A DNA stretch of 64,000 nt from Myroides fluvii (lineage in GTDB: Bacteria > Bacteroidota > Bacteroidia > Flavobacteriales > Flavobacteriaceae). Where the stretch lies: contig NZ_CP039934.1 in the NCBI RefSeq assembly GCF_009792295.1, forward strand, positions 310,001 through 374,000, in the 5' to 3' direction. Below the pieces are notes generated by a model. The model was given only the letters and a program-made list of their open reading frames with translations. It did not search any database and was not told where the DNA came from. Shown here piece after piece: positions 38,615 through 48,000 of this stretch. The position numbers and the translations under genes are program-made. How positions within the stretch are numbered: the stretch's first letter is position 1; each line of letters starts with the position of its first letter.

Positions 38615-40321
38615 TTATTTTCTAAAAAAATGTGTGGTATAAGTCGCTTCGTTATTCATGTTATCCGTCACTTTGATAATCACGTCATTGCGACCAGAAA
38701 CAACGACTCCATCGCGGAATAAATGTACTATTTTTTTTGTTTTATAATCGTAGTCCAACAACATCCATTTTCCGTTGATACTTCCTTCAATTTTATCAAT
38801 TCCCGAATCGGCATCTTGAATTAAAAAAGAGATTTCCTTTGCATTGCTCAACCAGTCTCCTTCTTTGAAACTCGGTTGATAAATTTTAGGTGGTGTACGA
38901 TCAATTGCATAGGTATAATCGCCTAGTTTCTTCGTGTAAATAGTAAACAACTTTCCTTTTTTATGTGTTTTCACATAGGCTTTACTGCCATTTGGGCTAA
39001 GTTGAGCTAAATACGCTTTTTCCAACTCTGCGTCAGTTAATCCGAACCCACTCACATCAACCGTCAACGTCATATTCTTAAATCCAGCCACAACATCTTT
39101 GTGCAACGTTACCACTTTATCTTTGGCATTGAAAATAAATTGAAAATCACGGTAAAAAGCATTAGCGGGAATTGTCACCGTTGCAAAATCCTTTTCCAAT
39201 ATAAAATCCCTTGTCGACACGATATCGTAACGATCACCTTCTGTTACATCTATACTCTCTACTCGAGCGACAAAATCATCAGCATAGGCAACGGGAATTT
39301 CAATTGTCGTTTGATTGCCGTGATAATCCGAAGCCACAATTCGATAAATATAGCTTTCTCCAGGTTTAACTGTCAAAATCCCTTGATTGCCTTTATCTAC
39401 TTTCAACACAGAAAGTGGGTACGGAATTTCAACAAACATTTTTTGCACTTTCGCTTTGGTTTGTTTTACACGTCCGTAGTCTACCAAAGCATTGACAAAA
39501 CCGGTTTCGCTAAAGGAGAACGTATCAAATTGATAACTAAAACTCGGTGTTCCATTAATAAACGTTTCAAGCTTATAAACGCCATTTTTATTGGCATTAT
39601 TATTCGAGGTATCATGCATATCAATACCAAAGCTAATTTTTCCTTTGGCTGTAATAGGATCCACTGCCAAGACGCCATTGCGCATTTTGTAGGACAGTTG
39701 AATAGGATTGCTATTTTTGTTAATGGTTGCATCTGCTGAAATTGGATAGGCATAAACCGCATTAACTGTTGGAGCCTCTGTATCGAGAAGCATTTCTTTC
39801 ATCCCCTTGCTCAGAGGATTGATGATATTCTGCGTTTTCGTATCGCGGAATTCGTAGTGTAAATGTGGCCCACCTGAGCCACCTGTATTTCCGGTATAGG
39901 CAATAATATCCCCTTTTTTTACTGGAATTTCATTGCGTTTCGGATAGATTTCAATTTCAAATACGCGTTGTTTGTAATGGGTATCCAATACGCGTTGTGC
40001 AATTGTTCCTTCATAGCCATTTAAATGACCATAAACAGTAGTTATCCCATTGGGATGATCGATATACAAAGCCTTCCCATACCCCCAAGTCGATACTTTT
40101 ATTCTAGAAACATAGCCGTCTGCGGGTGCATAAACAGGCAAGCCAATACGTTGTTGCGTTTTTATATCCAATCCTGAGTGAAAATGACTTCCTCTTAATT
40201 CGCCAAAGTTACCCGAAGCGTGAATGGGTATATCTAAAGGGTTAGCAAACTCTATCGATTGCGATTGCCCAAAAGCAAACAAAGCAGAGCAAACAAAAAA
40301 ACCAGTGAAACGCTTTTTCAT
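38615..40321 (-). CDS. M23 family (LytM-type) metallopeptidase
   Basis: A 568-aa secreted protein from ATG 40321 (a TTG three codons upstream is less likely), with a signal peptide ending near residue 19. The zinc and catalytic residues of M23 are in place: HFHSGLDI (HxxxD) near 45-52 and PHLHYEF (HxH) further on. The remaining 380 residues are beta-rich and resemble Ig-like domains. M23 enzymes cut peptidoglycan cross-bridges. It is the first gene of a unit with a TonB receptor and a lipoprotein. Confidence 0.92.
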   Translation of the reverse strand: MKKRFTGFFVCSALFAFGQSQSIEFANPLDIPIHASGNFGELRGSHFHSGLDIKTQQRIGLPVYAPADGYVSRIKVSTWGYGKALYIDHPNGITTVYGHLNGYEGTIAQRVLDTHYKQRVFEIEIYPKRNEIPVKKGDIIAYTGNTGGSGGPHLHYEFRDTKTQNIINPLSKGMKEMLLDTEAPTVNAVYAYPISADATINKNSNPIQLSYKMRNGVLAVDPITAKGKISFGIDMHDTSNNNANKNGVYKLETFINGTPSFSYQFDTFSFSETGFVNALVDYGRVKQTKAKVQKMFVEIPYPLSVLKVDKGNQGILTVKPGESYIYRIVASDYHGNQTTIEIPVAYADDFVARVESIDVTEGDRYDIVSTRDFILEKDFATVTIPANAFYRDFQFIFNAKDKVVTLHKDVVAGFKNMTLTVDVSGFGLTDAELEKAYLAQLSPNGSKAYVKTHKKGKLFTIYTKKLGDYTYAIDRTPPKIYQPSFKEGDWLSNAKEISFLIQDADSGIDKIEGSINGKWMLLDYDYKTKKIVHLFRDGVVVSGRNDVIIKVTDNMNNEATYTTHFFRK

Positions 40322-40330
40322 AATGTACAA

Positions 40331-40663
40331 TTTATTGCTAAAATAAAGAATAATCTAAAATTCGCGCCTCCTTTTCCACAAAACCTCAGATTAACCGCGT
40401 CCGTACTCTATCAAAAATCCATCAAATAAAGCTAGTTTCCTCCTATAGTTCTGAAAATGTGTGGTCATAACTTTACTTTATCAAGCCTTTAAAAATAAAA
40501 CAAGAATTATTAAACATTTCACTCCTAAAAACAGTGAATACATTCCTTAGTTAGTTATTAAACAATTTCCTATCCATTCACGCGAACTTTTCACAGAAAA
40601 TATTTTAAAATCTAAATACTAATTGTAACTTTGTAAAAGAATAGTGAATATTTATTTTGTGAC
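40331..40663. other. 333-bp intergenic region
   Basis: No gene seen. TAACTTTG at 40626-40633 matches the -7 consensus TANNTTTG for the plus-strand coiled-coil/zapA unit; I see no clear -33 partner. The minus-strand promoter of the M23 unit should also lie here. Confidence 0.55.
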
Positions 40664-40954
40664 ATGAGTGAACTAACGGACATAATTAATGCATTGGAAG
40701 TAAAGTTTGCAAAACTTGTACAGCGATTAGATCAATTGGAAGCGGAGAACAACAAGCTAAAACAAAATTTAATTGAGGCACAGCAAGAAATTCAACAAAA
40801 TGAGAGTCAATTGGACGACATTTACAAAAAGTATGAATCTCTTCAATTAGCCAATTCACTATTGGGCAGTGACGAAGGAAGAAAAGATACGAAACTCAAG
40901 ATAAATTCATTGATAAGAGAGATTGACAATTGTATCGCTCAACTCAGTAAATAA
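40664..40954 (+). CDS. Small coiled-coil protein upstream of zapA
   Basis: A 96-aa protein that is almost entirely helical, with heptad-like Leu/Ile spacing and many Glu, Gln and Lys residues over about 5-70. It has no signal peptide. It precedes zapA by 8 bp and is probably co-transcribed with it, which suggests a partner in cell division, perhaps ZapB-like. That role is inferred from position and shape only. Confidence 0.75.
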   Translation: MSELTDIINALEVKFAKLVQRLDQLEAENNKLKQNLIEAQQEIQQNESQLDDIYKKYESLQLANSLLGSDEGRKDTKLKINSLIREIDNCIAQLSK

Positions 40955-40962
40955 AGCTAGCT

Positions 40963-41262
40963 ATGAGTCAAAATGAACAACTAAAAATCAAGATATCGAT
41001 AGCTGATCGCGTATATCCGTTAACGGTTACCTATGCACAAGAAGAGGCATTGCGTTCAGCATCAAAGAAGATTGATATCATGATTACTCAGTTTGAGGAT
41101 AGCTATGCGGTACGAGATAAGCAAGATGTTTTGGCGATGTGTGCTTTACAATTGGCATCACAAACGGAACAGAAAACGATTGATAAGTCTGAGAATTACA
41201 ACAAAGCTGTTGACCGATTAGTTCGATTGGATGAAGCCTTGGATCGTATACTTTCTAAATAA
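40963..41262 (+). CDS. zapA: Cell division protein ZapA
   Basis: A 99-aa protein of ZapA length. The N-terminal part (LKIKISIADRVYPLTV, then QEEALRSASKKID) matches the ZapA core, followed by the MCALQLASQTE helix and a coiled-coil tail. ZapA bundles FtsZ filaments at the division site. It lies between a coiled-coil protein gene and a 6S RNA gene; zapA next to the 6S RNA gene is also the arrangement in Escherichia coli. Confidence 0.9.
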   Translation: MSQNEQLKIKISIADRVYPLTVTYAQEEALRSASKKIDIMITQFEDSYAVRDKQDVLAMCALQLASQTEQKTIDKSENYNKAVDRLVRLDEALDRILSK

Positions 41263-41294
41263 AACGTTCTTATTTAAAGGAAAAAACTAAAAAA

Positions 41295-41466
41295 GATACT
41301 GCTCACATTAGTAAACCGTTTTGATAAACTCAACACTAACAAATTAAAATGGGTGAATCATTGCTACTAAAGCATGCTGCATTTATGCAGATCCTTGAAC
41401 AGCAAGCTAACCCAAAACTTGTTTAAATCAGAGTTTATGCAACTCTACTGATGTGGGCTTTTTTTT
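41295..41466 (+). ncRNA. ssrS: 6S RNA (6S-Flavo type)
   Basis: About 170 nt with the closing stem, internal bubble and T-run end expected of 6S RNA. CTCACATTAGTA (41302-41313) pairs fully, allowing G-T, with TACTGATGTGGG (41446-41457). TAAACTC (41325-41331) pairs with GAGTTTA (41431-41437). The apical arm has further pairing, including CTGCA/TGCAG. TTTTTTTT follows the last stem. An alternative hairpin, TCAGAGTT/AACTCT-A-CTGA (41428-41451), would break the closing stem, as in the refolding step of known 6S RNAs. It lies directly after zapA, a conserved position. Confidence 0.8.
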
Positions 41467-41485
41467 ATATAATTATAAAACACAT

Positions 41486-43048
41486 ATGGATATACTATTT
41501 ATTGTTGGAGGAGTTTTGGTAGGTGCAAGCATAGGTTTTGCCATCGCAAAATACCTAGAAAAAAACCATGCTTCATCTGTTTTACAAAACGCTAATAATG
41601 AAGCTAAAACAATTATACGCGACGCAAAGACAGAAGGAGAATCTACTAAAAAGGAGAAAATTCTTCAAGCAAAGGAGAAATTTATTGAGCTAAAAGCGGA
41701 GCATGAGCAAGTTATTTTATCGCGTGATAAAAAGATAGCGGAGGCAGAAAAGAGAACGAGAGATAAAGAATCTCAAATTTCCAATGAATTATCTAAAGCC
41801 AAGAAGGCGGCTGAAGAAAGCGAAAAAATCATCAAAGATTACGATGTTAAGCTTGAACTTATCGAGAAAAAACAAGAGGAAGTTGATCGCTTACACCGCA
41901 CGCAAGTGGAGCAATTAGAGATTATCTCTGGTTTAACGGCTGATGAGGCGAAAAATCAAATCATTGAAAGCCTTAAAACAGAAGCGAAAGCAGATGCGAT
42001 GTCGTATATTCAAGATACGATTGAGGAGGCTAAATTAACGGCTCAACAAGAGGCGAAAAAAATCATCATCAGCACGATTCAACGTGTAGGAACAGAAGAG
42101 GCAGTAGAGAACTGTGTATCGGTATTCAACATTGAATCGGATGATGTAAAAGGGCGTATTATTGGTCGTGAAGGACGAAATATTAGAGCAATTGAAGCTG
42201 CTACTGGAGTGGAAATCATCGTTGATGACACCCCTGAAGCAATCATCCTTTCTTGCTTTGACCCTGTAAGACGTGAAATTGCACGTTTATCACTACACCG
42301 TTTAGTAACTGACGGACGTATTCACCCTGCTCGTATTGAAGAGGTTGTTGCTAAGACAACAAAGCAAATTGAGGAGGAAATCATTGAAATTGGAAAGAGA
42401 ACCGTTATCGATTTAGGAATTCACGGGTTACACCCAGAATTGATTAAAATCGTTGGTCGTATGAAATATAGATCGTCTTACGGTCAAAACTTATTACAAC
42501 ACTCGCGTGAGGTAGCTAAATTATGTGGTTTAATGGCTGCAGAATTAGGTTTAAACGTCAAATTAGCCAAACGCGCAGGATTACTTCACGATATTGGTAA
42601 AGTACCTGAAACAGAAAGCGAATTACCACACGCAATTTTAGGTATGCAATGGGCGGAGAAATATGGTGAAAAACCAGAAGTTTGCAACGCTATTGGAGCG
42701 CATCACGATGAAATTGAAATGACAACCTTAATTGCACCAATTATCCAAGTGTGTGATGCTATTTCTGGAGCGAGACCTGGAGCGAGAAGACAAGTATTGG
42801 ATTCTTATATTCAGCGTTTAAAAGACCTAGAAGGTATTGCCAATGAATTTGGTGGAGTTAAAAACTCGTACGCAATTCAGGCAGGTAGAGAATTACGTGT
42901 AATCGTTGAAAGTGAAAAAGTTTCCGACGAAATGGCAGCTACTTTATCTTTTGATATTTCGCAAAAAATTCAAACAGAAATGACATATCCTGGTCAAGTA
43001 AAAATTACAGTAATCAGAGAAACTAGAGCAATCAACATTGCTAAATAG
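41486..43048 (+). CDS. rny: Ribonuclease Y
   Basis: A 520-aa protein from ATG 41486 (MDILFIVGG); a longer open frame starts inside the 6S RNA terminator and is not credible. The order is an N-terminal transmembrane anchor (about 2-22), a long coiled coil (about 30-190), a KH domain with [15 protein letters not shown], and an HD domain with the metal pair in GLLHDIGK. It is an endoribonuclease that starts mRNA decay at the membrane. It begins 20 nt after the 6S RNA T run, so it depends on readthrough or a promoter inside the 6S gene. Confidence 0.95.
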   Translation: MDILFIVGGVLVGASIGFAIAKYLEKNHASSVLQNANNEAKTIIRDAKTEGESTKKEKILQAKEKFIELKAEHEQVILSRDKKIAEAEKRTRDKESQISNELSKAKKAAEESEKIIKDYDVKLELIEKKQEEVDRLHRTQVEQLEIISGLTADEAKNQIIESLKTEAKADAMSYIQDTIEEAKLTAQQEAKKIIISTIQRVGTEEAVENCVSVFNIESDDVKGRIIGREGRNIRAIEAATGVEIIVDDTPEAIILSCFDPVRREIARLSLHRLVTDGRIHPARIEEVVAKTTKQIEEEIIEIGKRTVIDLGIHGLHPELIKIVGRMKYRSSYGQNLLQHSREVAKLCGLMAAELGLNVKLAKRAGLLHDIGKVPETESELPHAILGMQWAEKYGEKPEVCNAIGAHHDEIEMTTLIAPIIQVCDAISGARPGARRQVLDSYIQRLKDLEGIANEFGGVKNSYAIQAGRELRVIVESEKVSDEMAATLSFDISQKIQTEMTYPGQVKITVIRETRAINIAK

Positions 43049-43063
43049 GACTGAAATACTCAT

Positions 43064-43101
43064 AAAAAAAAGCGTTATAGTTGACTATAACGCTTTTTTT
43101 A
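43064..43101. terminator. Bidirectional terminator between rny and xerD
   Basis: GCGTTATAGT and ACTATAACGC pair around TG, with A and T runs on either side. The xerD stop codon lies inside the right flank. Confidence 0.92.
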
Positions 43102-44016
43102 TGGCTTCTTTATACTTCTAGGATGATATTGATCCATCACTCCTTTCAACTTCTCTCTACTGATATGCGTGTAGATTTCTGTAGTTAAAATCGATTCATG
43201 TCCCAACATCAATTGAATCATGCGAATATCGGCTCCATTTTCTAAAAGATACGTTGCAAAGGAATGTCGAAAACTATGTGGACTAATATTTTTTTGAATA
43301 TTGACTTTTTTTGCTGCCTGTTTGACAATCGTAAAAATCATGGCTCGCGTTAAACGCCCCCCTCTGCGATTTAAAAACACAACATCACTATCCTCTTTTT
43401 TTACCTGCATGTGGTTGCGAATGGTTTCTTTATATAAAGTAATAAATCGCATCGTATCTGGATCAATAGGCACAAAGCGATGCTTGCTCCCCTTCCCTAT
43501 TACGCGAATGAACCCTTCTTCAAAAAAGAGATCACTCAGGCGCAAATTGACTAATTCACTCACGCGCAACCCACAACTATACAAGAGCTCCAGCATCACC
43601 TTATTTCGGTAACCTTCATTCACAGACAGATCAAAGGTTTCAATCATAGCATCAATCTCCTCCATCGCTAACACTTCGGGAAGTTTTCGCCCTAACTTGG
43701 GAACTTCCAATAAATCGGTAGGTGCTTTTTCAATCTGTCCATCGACAATTAAAAAAGTAAAAAAACTCTTTAAACCTGAGATAATACGCGCCTGCGAAGT
43801 TGGCGCCAAGAGTGTTGAAATTTGATATACAAATTCATTGATGTGTTCTGGCGTAACCGCTTGTGGGGTTACTACGATTTCACTGTGGTTTAAAAATTGA
43901 ACAAATTTCATCAAATCCAATTCATAGCTTTCGATAGAATTCTCTGCTAGCCCTCGTTCTAATTTCAAATAATGGATATACGATTGCAGGGTAATCTGCC
44001 AACTTTTACTACTCAT
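43099..44016 (-). CDS. xerD: Tyrosine recombinase XerD/XerC
   Basis: A 305-aa recombinase from ATG 44016 (MSSKSWQ); a start at 44061 would run into the upstream gene's terminator. The N-terminal SAM-like core-binding domain spans about 1-95. The catalytic domain has Arg in SCGLRVSELVNLRL, the HxxR box in HSFRHSFATYLLENGADI, His in MLGHESI and the nucleophile Tyr in TTEIYTHIS. It resolves chromosome dimers at dif. No dif-like site or mobile element is adjacent, so a housekeeping Xer role is likelier than an integrase. The XerC/XerD assignment is by overall likeness. Confidence 0.9.
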   Translation of the reverse strand: MSSKSWQITLQSYIHYLKLERGLAENSIESYELDLMKFVQFLNHSEIVVTPQAVTPEHINEFVYQISTLLAPTSQARIISGLKSFFTFLIVDGQIEKAPTDLLEVPKLGRKLPEVLAMEEIDAMIETFDLSVNEGYRNKVMLELLYSCGLRVSELVNLRLSDLFFEEGFIRVIGKGSKHRFVPIDPDTMRFITLYKETIRNHMQVKKEDSDVVFLNRRGGRLTRAMIFTIVKQAAKKVNIQKNISPHSFRHSFATYLLENGADIRMIQLMLGHESILTTEIYTHISREKLKGVMDQYHPRSIKKP

Positions 44017-44050
44017 TTTCTCTTGATTCGTTTCATTCAAAGATAAAAAA

Positions 44051-44074
44051 AAGAGCTTCAAAACTGAAGCTCTT
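44051..44074 (-). terminator. Terminator after outer-membrane barrel gene
   Basis: AAGAGCTTC (44051-44059) pairs with GAAGCTCTT (44066-44074). A run of eight T follows on the minus strand. Confidence 0.85.
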
Positions 44075-44104
44075 TCTTGTATTCTATTATTTACCGTTCT
44101 GTGA

Positions 44105-44752
44105 TTAGAATTTGTAAACTAATCCGAATGTAGCGTTGTCAAAGAAGTTATTGAAAACGTTTAAGTTTGCTTCTGTAGAAGAAACACTTTCTATTTTATT
44201 TCCGTTTTGTTTAGCATCGTAGTTGCTGTAGCTAAATACATTTCCTAAAGCAAACGTAACAGCTAATTTCTCAGTTACGAAATAGTTGAATCCTAAATCA
44301 ATACCTGCAGCTAATCCTGTTTCTTTATACTTAGCATCAGAAACTTTATTCTCTTGGTATCCTACTCCAACTTCAGCATACGTTTTGAAACGGCTACCTA
44401 ATTCTAAGAAGTAGTAACGAGCGAATGCTCCAGCGTATAATTTAGTTCCAGTAACGTCAACTGGCAATACATCAGACTCTAAAAGACCTTTACCAAAGCC
44501 TAAAGAAGCTCCAACAGCTACTTTATCACTTAAGAAATATCCAACTTTAGGATTAAAAGTATAATGTGTCGTTTTGTCTTTCAATCCAGAATTTGAATCT
44601 TTGATTACTTTATCAGAAATTTGGAAACTTCCTTCAATCATGATGTTTCCTTCTTGGAAACCAAATGTTGGTTTTTCTTTTTCTTGAGCGTTAGCTGTGA
44701 ATCCAAACGCAGCAACAGCTGCTAACGATAGTACTAATTTTTTCATATTCAT
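44105..44752 (-). CDS. Outer-membrane beta-barrel protein
   Basis: A 215-aa protein with a signal peptide (cleavage after ANA near residue 22). Alternating hydrophobic strands cover the rest, and it ends in LVYKF, a C-terminal Phe typical of outer-membrane barrels. It fits the small OmpA-like/porin-family barrels of Flavobacteriia, about eight strands. No function is known. It is monocistronic with its own terminator. Confidence 0.82.
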   Translation of the reverse strand: MNMKKLVLSLAAVAAFGFTANAQEKEKPTFGFQEGNIMIEGSFQISDKVIKDSNSGLKDKTTHYTFNPKVGYFLSDKVAVGASLGFGKGLLESDVLPVDVTGTKLYAGAFARYYFLELGSRFKTYAEVGVGYQENKVSDAKYKETGLAAGIDLGFNYFVTEKLAVTFALGNVFSYSNYDAKQNGNKIESVSSTEANLNVFNNFFDNATFGLVYKF

Positions 44753-45075
44753 TAATTTTTTTCTATTAACTAAGTACGAAATTAAGGCATCTCCCCTTAA
44801 GATGACGTTTATTTAATAAAACTATAACATTAAAGAAACATTGTAAATTTAAAAAATTAACATGATATTGTAAATCAATTAGTTATTCCGTTATTACAAA
44901 TAGTTAACATTTAGTTAATTTCAAGAAAAATCGCACTTTAGAAGGCATTGAAAAACTAAAAGACTGAGAATGAATGGAAACTAAATTCGAATCCTACTAA
45001 ATATTACCATTTTCTTTTGTTTAACCAACCTGAATATTAAATATCTTTGTTTCACTGTTACACTAAATTCAAAGC
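44753..45075. other. 323-bp divergent intergenic region
   Basis: No gene seen. It separates the minus-strand barrel gene from plus-strand aroQ and holds the aroQ promoter at its right end. Confidence 0.6.
45016..45049 (+). promoter_or_regulatory. Promoter of aroQ
   Basis: TTTG at 45016-45019, 22 bp, TATCTTTG at 45042-45049, 26 bp before the ATG. The -7 element is exact; the spacer is at the long end. Confidence 0.6.
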
Positions 45076-45492
45076 ATGAAAATTCTAATACTCAATGGCC
45101 CTAATCTTAATTTATTAGGTAAAAGAGAGCCTACTATTTATGGAAGCACGAGTTTTGAGGCTTATTTTGAGCAACTACAGCTTGATTTTCCTTCTTTCGA
45201 ATTGGACTATTTTCAATCCAATAGCGAGGGGGTATTAATTGACAAACTACACGAGGTTGGTTTTAGTTATGATGGTATTGTATTCAATGCGGGCGCTTAT
45301 ACGCACACTTCTATAGCATTAGGAGATGCGATTGCCGCTATTCAAACCCCAGTTATTGAAGTACACATTTCCAACACACAGGCTCGTGAAGAGTTCCGAA
45401 AGACATCTAAGTTAGCCCCTTATTGCCAAGGAGTAATCCTGGGATTTGGTTTAAAAAGTTATGCACTAGCCCTTCGCGCTTTTGAGAATTAA
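45076..45492 (+). CDS. aroQ: 3-Dehydroquinate dehydratase, type II
   Basis: A 138-aa enzyme of normal type II length. It begins with ILNGPNLNLLGKREPTIYG, which holds the catalytic Arg and Tyr, followed by FNAGAYTHTSIALGDAI, and the substrate-binding EVHISN. It converts 3-dehydroquinate to 3-dehydroshikimate in the shikimate pathway. Its stop codon overlaps the start of the DUF5686 gene by one base (TAATG), indicating translational coupling. Confidence 0.96.
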   Translation: MKILILNGPNLNLLGKREPTIYGSTSFEAYFEQLQLDFPSFELDYFQSNSEGVLIDKLHEVGFSYDGIVFNAGAYTHTSIALGDAIAAIQTPVIEVHISNTQAREEFRKTSKLAPYCQGVILGFGLKSYALALRAFEN

Positions 45493-47972
45493 TGTATAAA
45501 AACACAACAAAGATTGCTTTATCTCTAATTTTCCTTATAGTTTTTCTATGGGGCAATTGGTGCTATGGACAATCGATTACTGGGAGAGTATTCTCAGATA
45601 AACAAACGCCACTTGTGAATTGTTTGGTTTTTATACCAGGAACTATGCATCAAACGCGCACAGATGAAACTGGTTTATTTACAATTAATTGGGACTCAAA
45701 GCGACCTATTTTTATCCAGAAAGAAGGCTATGAAAATAAACGATTAAAGTACAACAAGCAAGAAGAGCCTTTCGTTGTTTCTCTAACGCCTTTAGATAAG
45801 CGCAACATTCTTTATACCGATCAGCAAGATTTGTATGCTACTTATCTACTTTCGTTAGTTTATGAGCATTTCAAACAGCGAGCCGACAACTACCAAGTCG
45901 CTTATTATGCAAAGGGAGACCTACAACTCAATACACAGCGCTCTTCTTATCTAGGACAACAACGCAAGGACTTAGATCCGGCTTTGGACATCGATAGTGA
46001 AGAATCGGGGAATTTCATTTACCTCAGCGAAATTAGCTCTGACTTGGATTATCGCAATAAGATGATCAGTAAAGAGACCGTACAGGTACTACAAGAACGA
46101 GGAAATGGAAAAGACTTGCTCTTTCTAACAGGAACAGACAATGATTTTAATATTTTTAGTCCAGAAGTTTCCAAGCAGATTAATGTTGTATCTCCCCTAC
46201 TTCCGTATGCAAATACCTATTATTTCTTTGATATCATCATGGAAGAACAGGTGGGTGATGATACTGTTTACCGCGTATACTTTACACCTAAACGCGATCG
46301 AGAGCCCATTATGGAAGGATATATTGAATTTACAAACAAGAATTGGCAAATATTGTCTTTTTACGCTAAGATGCAAGGCAATAATGTAAATGTCAAAAAC
46401 ATCAACAACTTACAGATTAAACAAACGTATACCTATTCTCCTTCTTTGAATGCCCATGTAAAAGCCGCTCAAACCTTGGTGTTTGATGGTCGATTTATCG
46501 TTTTCGACTTCATAGGTAAATTTGAAAGTAGTTTCTCTAATTACACCGAGAAACCAGAACATTTAATGGAGAACAAGACCAATGAATATTTAACTTTTAC
46601 CAAAAAATACAACGTTGACGAAGAGGAAAAACTAGCTGCTATTCGTCCTTTTCACTTGCTAGAAAGCGAAAAAAAATACTTTGACCAAAAGTCGATTTTC
46701 ACAACGGACAACACCAAAGTGATTTTAGATTCTATTGATAAGCGAACCAATAATTTTACAGTTTTTAAATTAATCAAAGGATACAACTATACGAATTCGT
46801 ATAAAAACAGTTCCTATAGTTATCACGGGCTACTTTCTACCTTCGCATTTAATGCGGTACAGGGATTTAATATTACATCGGGAATTGACTATACCAAAAT
46901 TAGATCCAACAATGCTGCGACCTCATATGGTGTAAATGTTAGCTATGGTCTTAGTGAGAATAAATTTCGTTTTTTAGGTTACGCCTCTCATGTATTCAAC
47001 CAACAGGATTATCGTACAATACGATTAGAGGCGGGGGAGTCCATTGAGCAGTTTAATCAGGATGATCCAATTAAAAAGCCCATCAATTCTTTTGCTTCTG
47101 CTTGGTTTGGAAAAAACTATGCAAAGTACTTTCAAAAGAAGTTTTTCGCTCTGAATTACAGTCAATATTTGGGGACTAATTTTACTTTCGATGGACGGTT
47201 AGAATATGCTTATCGCGAGAATTTGTACAATAATATTCAAAATCCGCCTTTTGTACCGACATTGGATTTTACGTCAAACAATCCTTTGAATCCTTCGGAT
47301 TTTGAAAGTCCAACGTTCAAACCGAATGGCGTTGTAAAACTACAAGCCAATGTACAAGTGGTCTTTGACCAAAAAACGATTAGTTACCCCAACAAAAAAC
47401 AATATATACAACAGTCGAAGTACCCTGTTTTGGAGATTCACTTAGAAAAAGCATGGAATACGACGGACCGAAATTTCAGCTATACCTTTGGTTCTATTGC
47501 CACAAAATACCAAAATAACATCGGCAATATTGGAGCATTGTACACGGGTATTTCTATTGGACAATTCTTTGAACAGAATCAAATTCCCTTTACTGACTTC
47601 AAACATTTTAATGGCAATCAAACCTTTATTGGTTCAACCGCTATTTACAATAAACAATTTAATTTACTGCCGTACTATGCATATAGCACGAATAAGTCCT
47701 ATGTCGAATTTCACTTAGAACACGATTTCCGCGGTTACATCCTCAATAAAATTCCACTGTTAAATAAAACCAGGTATTCCCTTATTGTTGGTTTTCACTT
47801 ATTACAAACCCCAGATCAACCAACCTACAAAGAGTTTAGTATAGGATTAAATAACTTTGGGTTCAAAAAATTTAGACCTTTTAGAATTGATTACTTTACC
47901 TCTTTTTCCAACAACAAGACAAATCACGGGATTGTATTGGGAATAAAAGTTTTAGATTTAATTCAGAAATAA
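45492..47972 (+). CDS. DUF5686 / carboxypeptidase-regulatory-like outer-membrane protein
   Basis: An 826-aa secreted protein. The signal sequence ends near residue 25 (CYGQ). A CarboxypepD_reg-like domain covers about 27-95 (ITGRVFSDKQTPLVNCLVF). The rest fits the DUF5686 family, with a beta-barrel-like C-terminal half ending in ITLGIKVLDLIQK-type strands. The function of DUF5686 proteins is not established; outer-membrane location is inferred. The start overlaps the aroQ stop by one base. Confidence 0.8.
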   Translation: MYKNTTKIALSLIFLIVFLWGNWCYGQSITGRVFSDKQTPLVNCLVFIPGTMHQTRTDETGLFTINWDSKRPIFIQKEGYENKRLKYNKQEEPFVVSLTPLDKRNILYTDQQDLYATYLLSLVYEHFKQRADNYQVAYYAKGDLQLNTQRSSYLGQQRKDLDPALDIDSEESGNFIYLSEISSDLDYRNKMISKETVQVLQERGNGKDLLFLTGTDNDFNIFSPEVSKQINVVSPLLPYANTYYFFDIIMEEQVGDDTVYRVYFTPKRDREPIMEGYIEFTNKNWQILSFYAKMQGNNVNVKNINNLQIKQTYTYSPSLNAHVKAAQTLVFDGRFIVFDFIGKFESSFSNYTEKPEHLMENKTNEYLTFTKKYNVDEEEKLAAIRPFHLLESEKKYFDQKSIFTTDNTKVILDSIDKRTNNFTVFKLIKGYNYTNSYKNSSYSYHGLLSTFAFNAVQGFNITSGIDYTKIRSNNAATSYGVNVSYGLSENKFRFLGYASHVFNQQDYRTIRLEAGESIEQFNQDDPIKKPINSFASAWFGKNYAKYFQKKFFALNYSQYLGTNFTFDGRLEYAYRENLYNNIQNPPFVPTLDFTSNNPLNPSDFESPTFKPNGVVKLQANVQVVFDQKTISYPNKKQYIQQSKYPVLEIHLEKAWNTTDRNFSYTFGSIATKYQNNIGNIGALYTGISIGQFFEQNQIPFTDFKHFNGNQTFIGSTAIYNKQFNLLPYYAYSTNKSYVEFHLEHDFRGYILNKIPLLNKTRYSLIVGFHLLQTPDQPTYKEFSIGLNNFGFKKFRPFRIDYFTSFSNNKTNHGIVLGIKVLDLIQK

Positions 47973-48000
47973 CCGTGAGTTTTGCTTTGTTAACCGTAAT

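Noticed and set aside
39101..39739. 212-codon open frame on the plus strand within the M23 gene
   Set aside because: Antisense shadow of the well-supported peptidase gene; no family likeness.
41453..41485. Upstream extension of RNase Y by 11 residues
   Set aside because: It would begin inside the 6S RNA terminator; MDILFIVGG at 41486 matches the family N-terminus.
43099..44016. Tyrosine recombinase as a sign of a genomic island
   Set aside because: It fits housekeeping XerC/XerD; no attachment repeats, tRNA junction or mobile genes are next to it.
44017..44061. 15-residue N-terminal extension of XerD
   Set aside because: It runs into the terminator hairpin of the neighbouring barrel gene.
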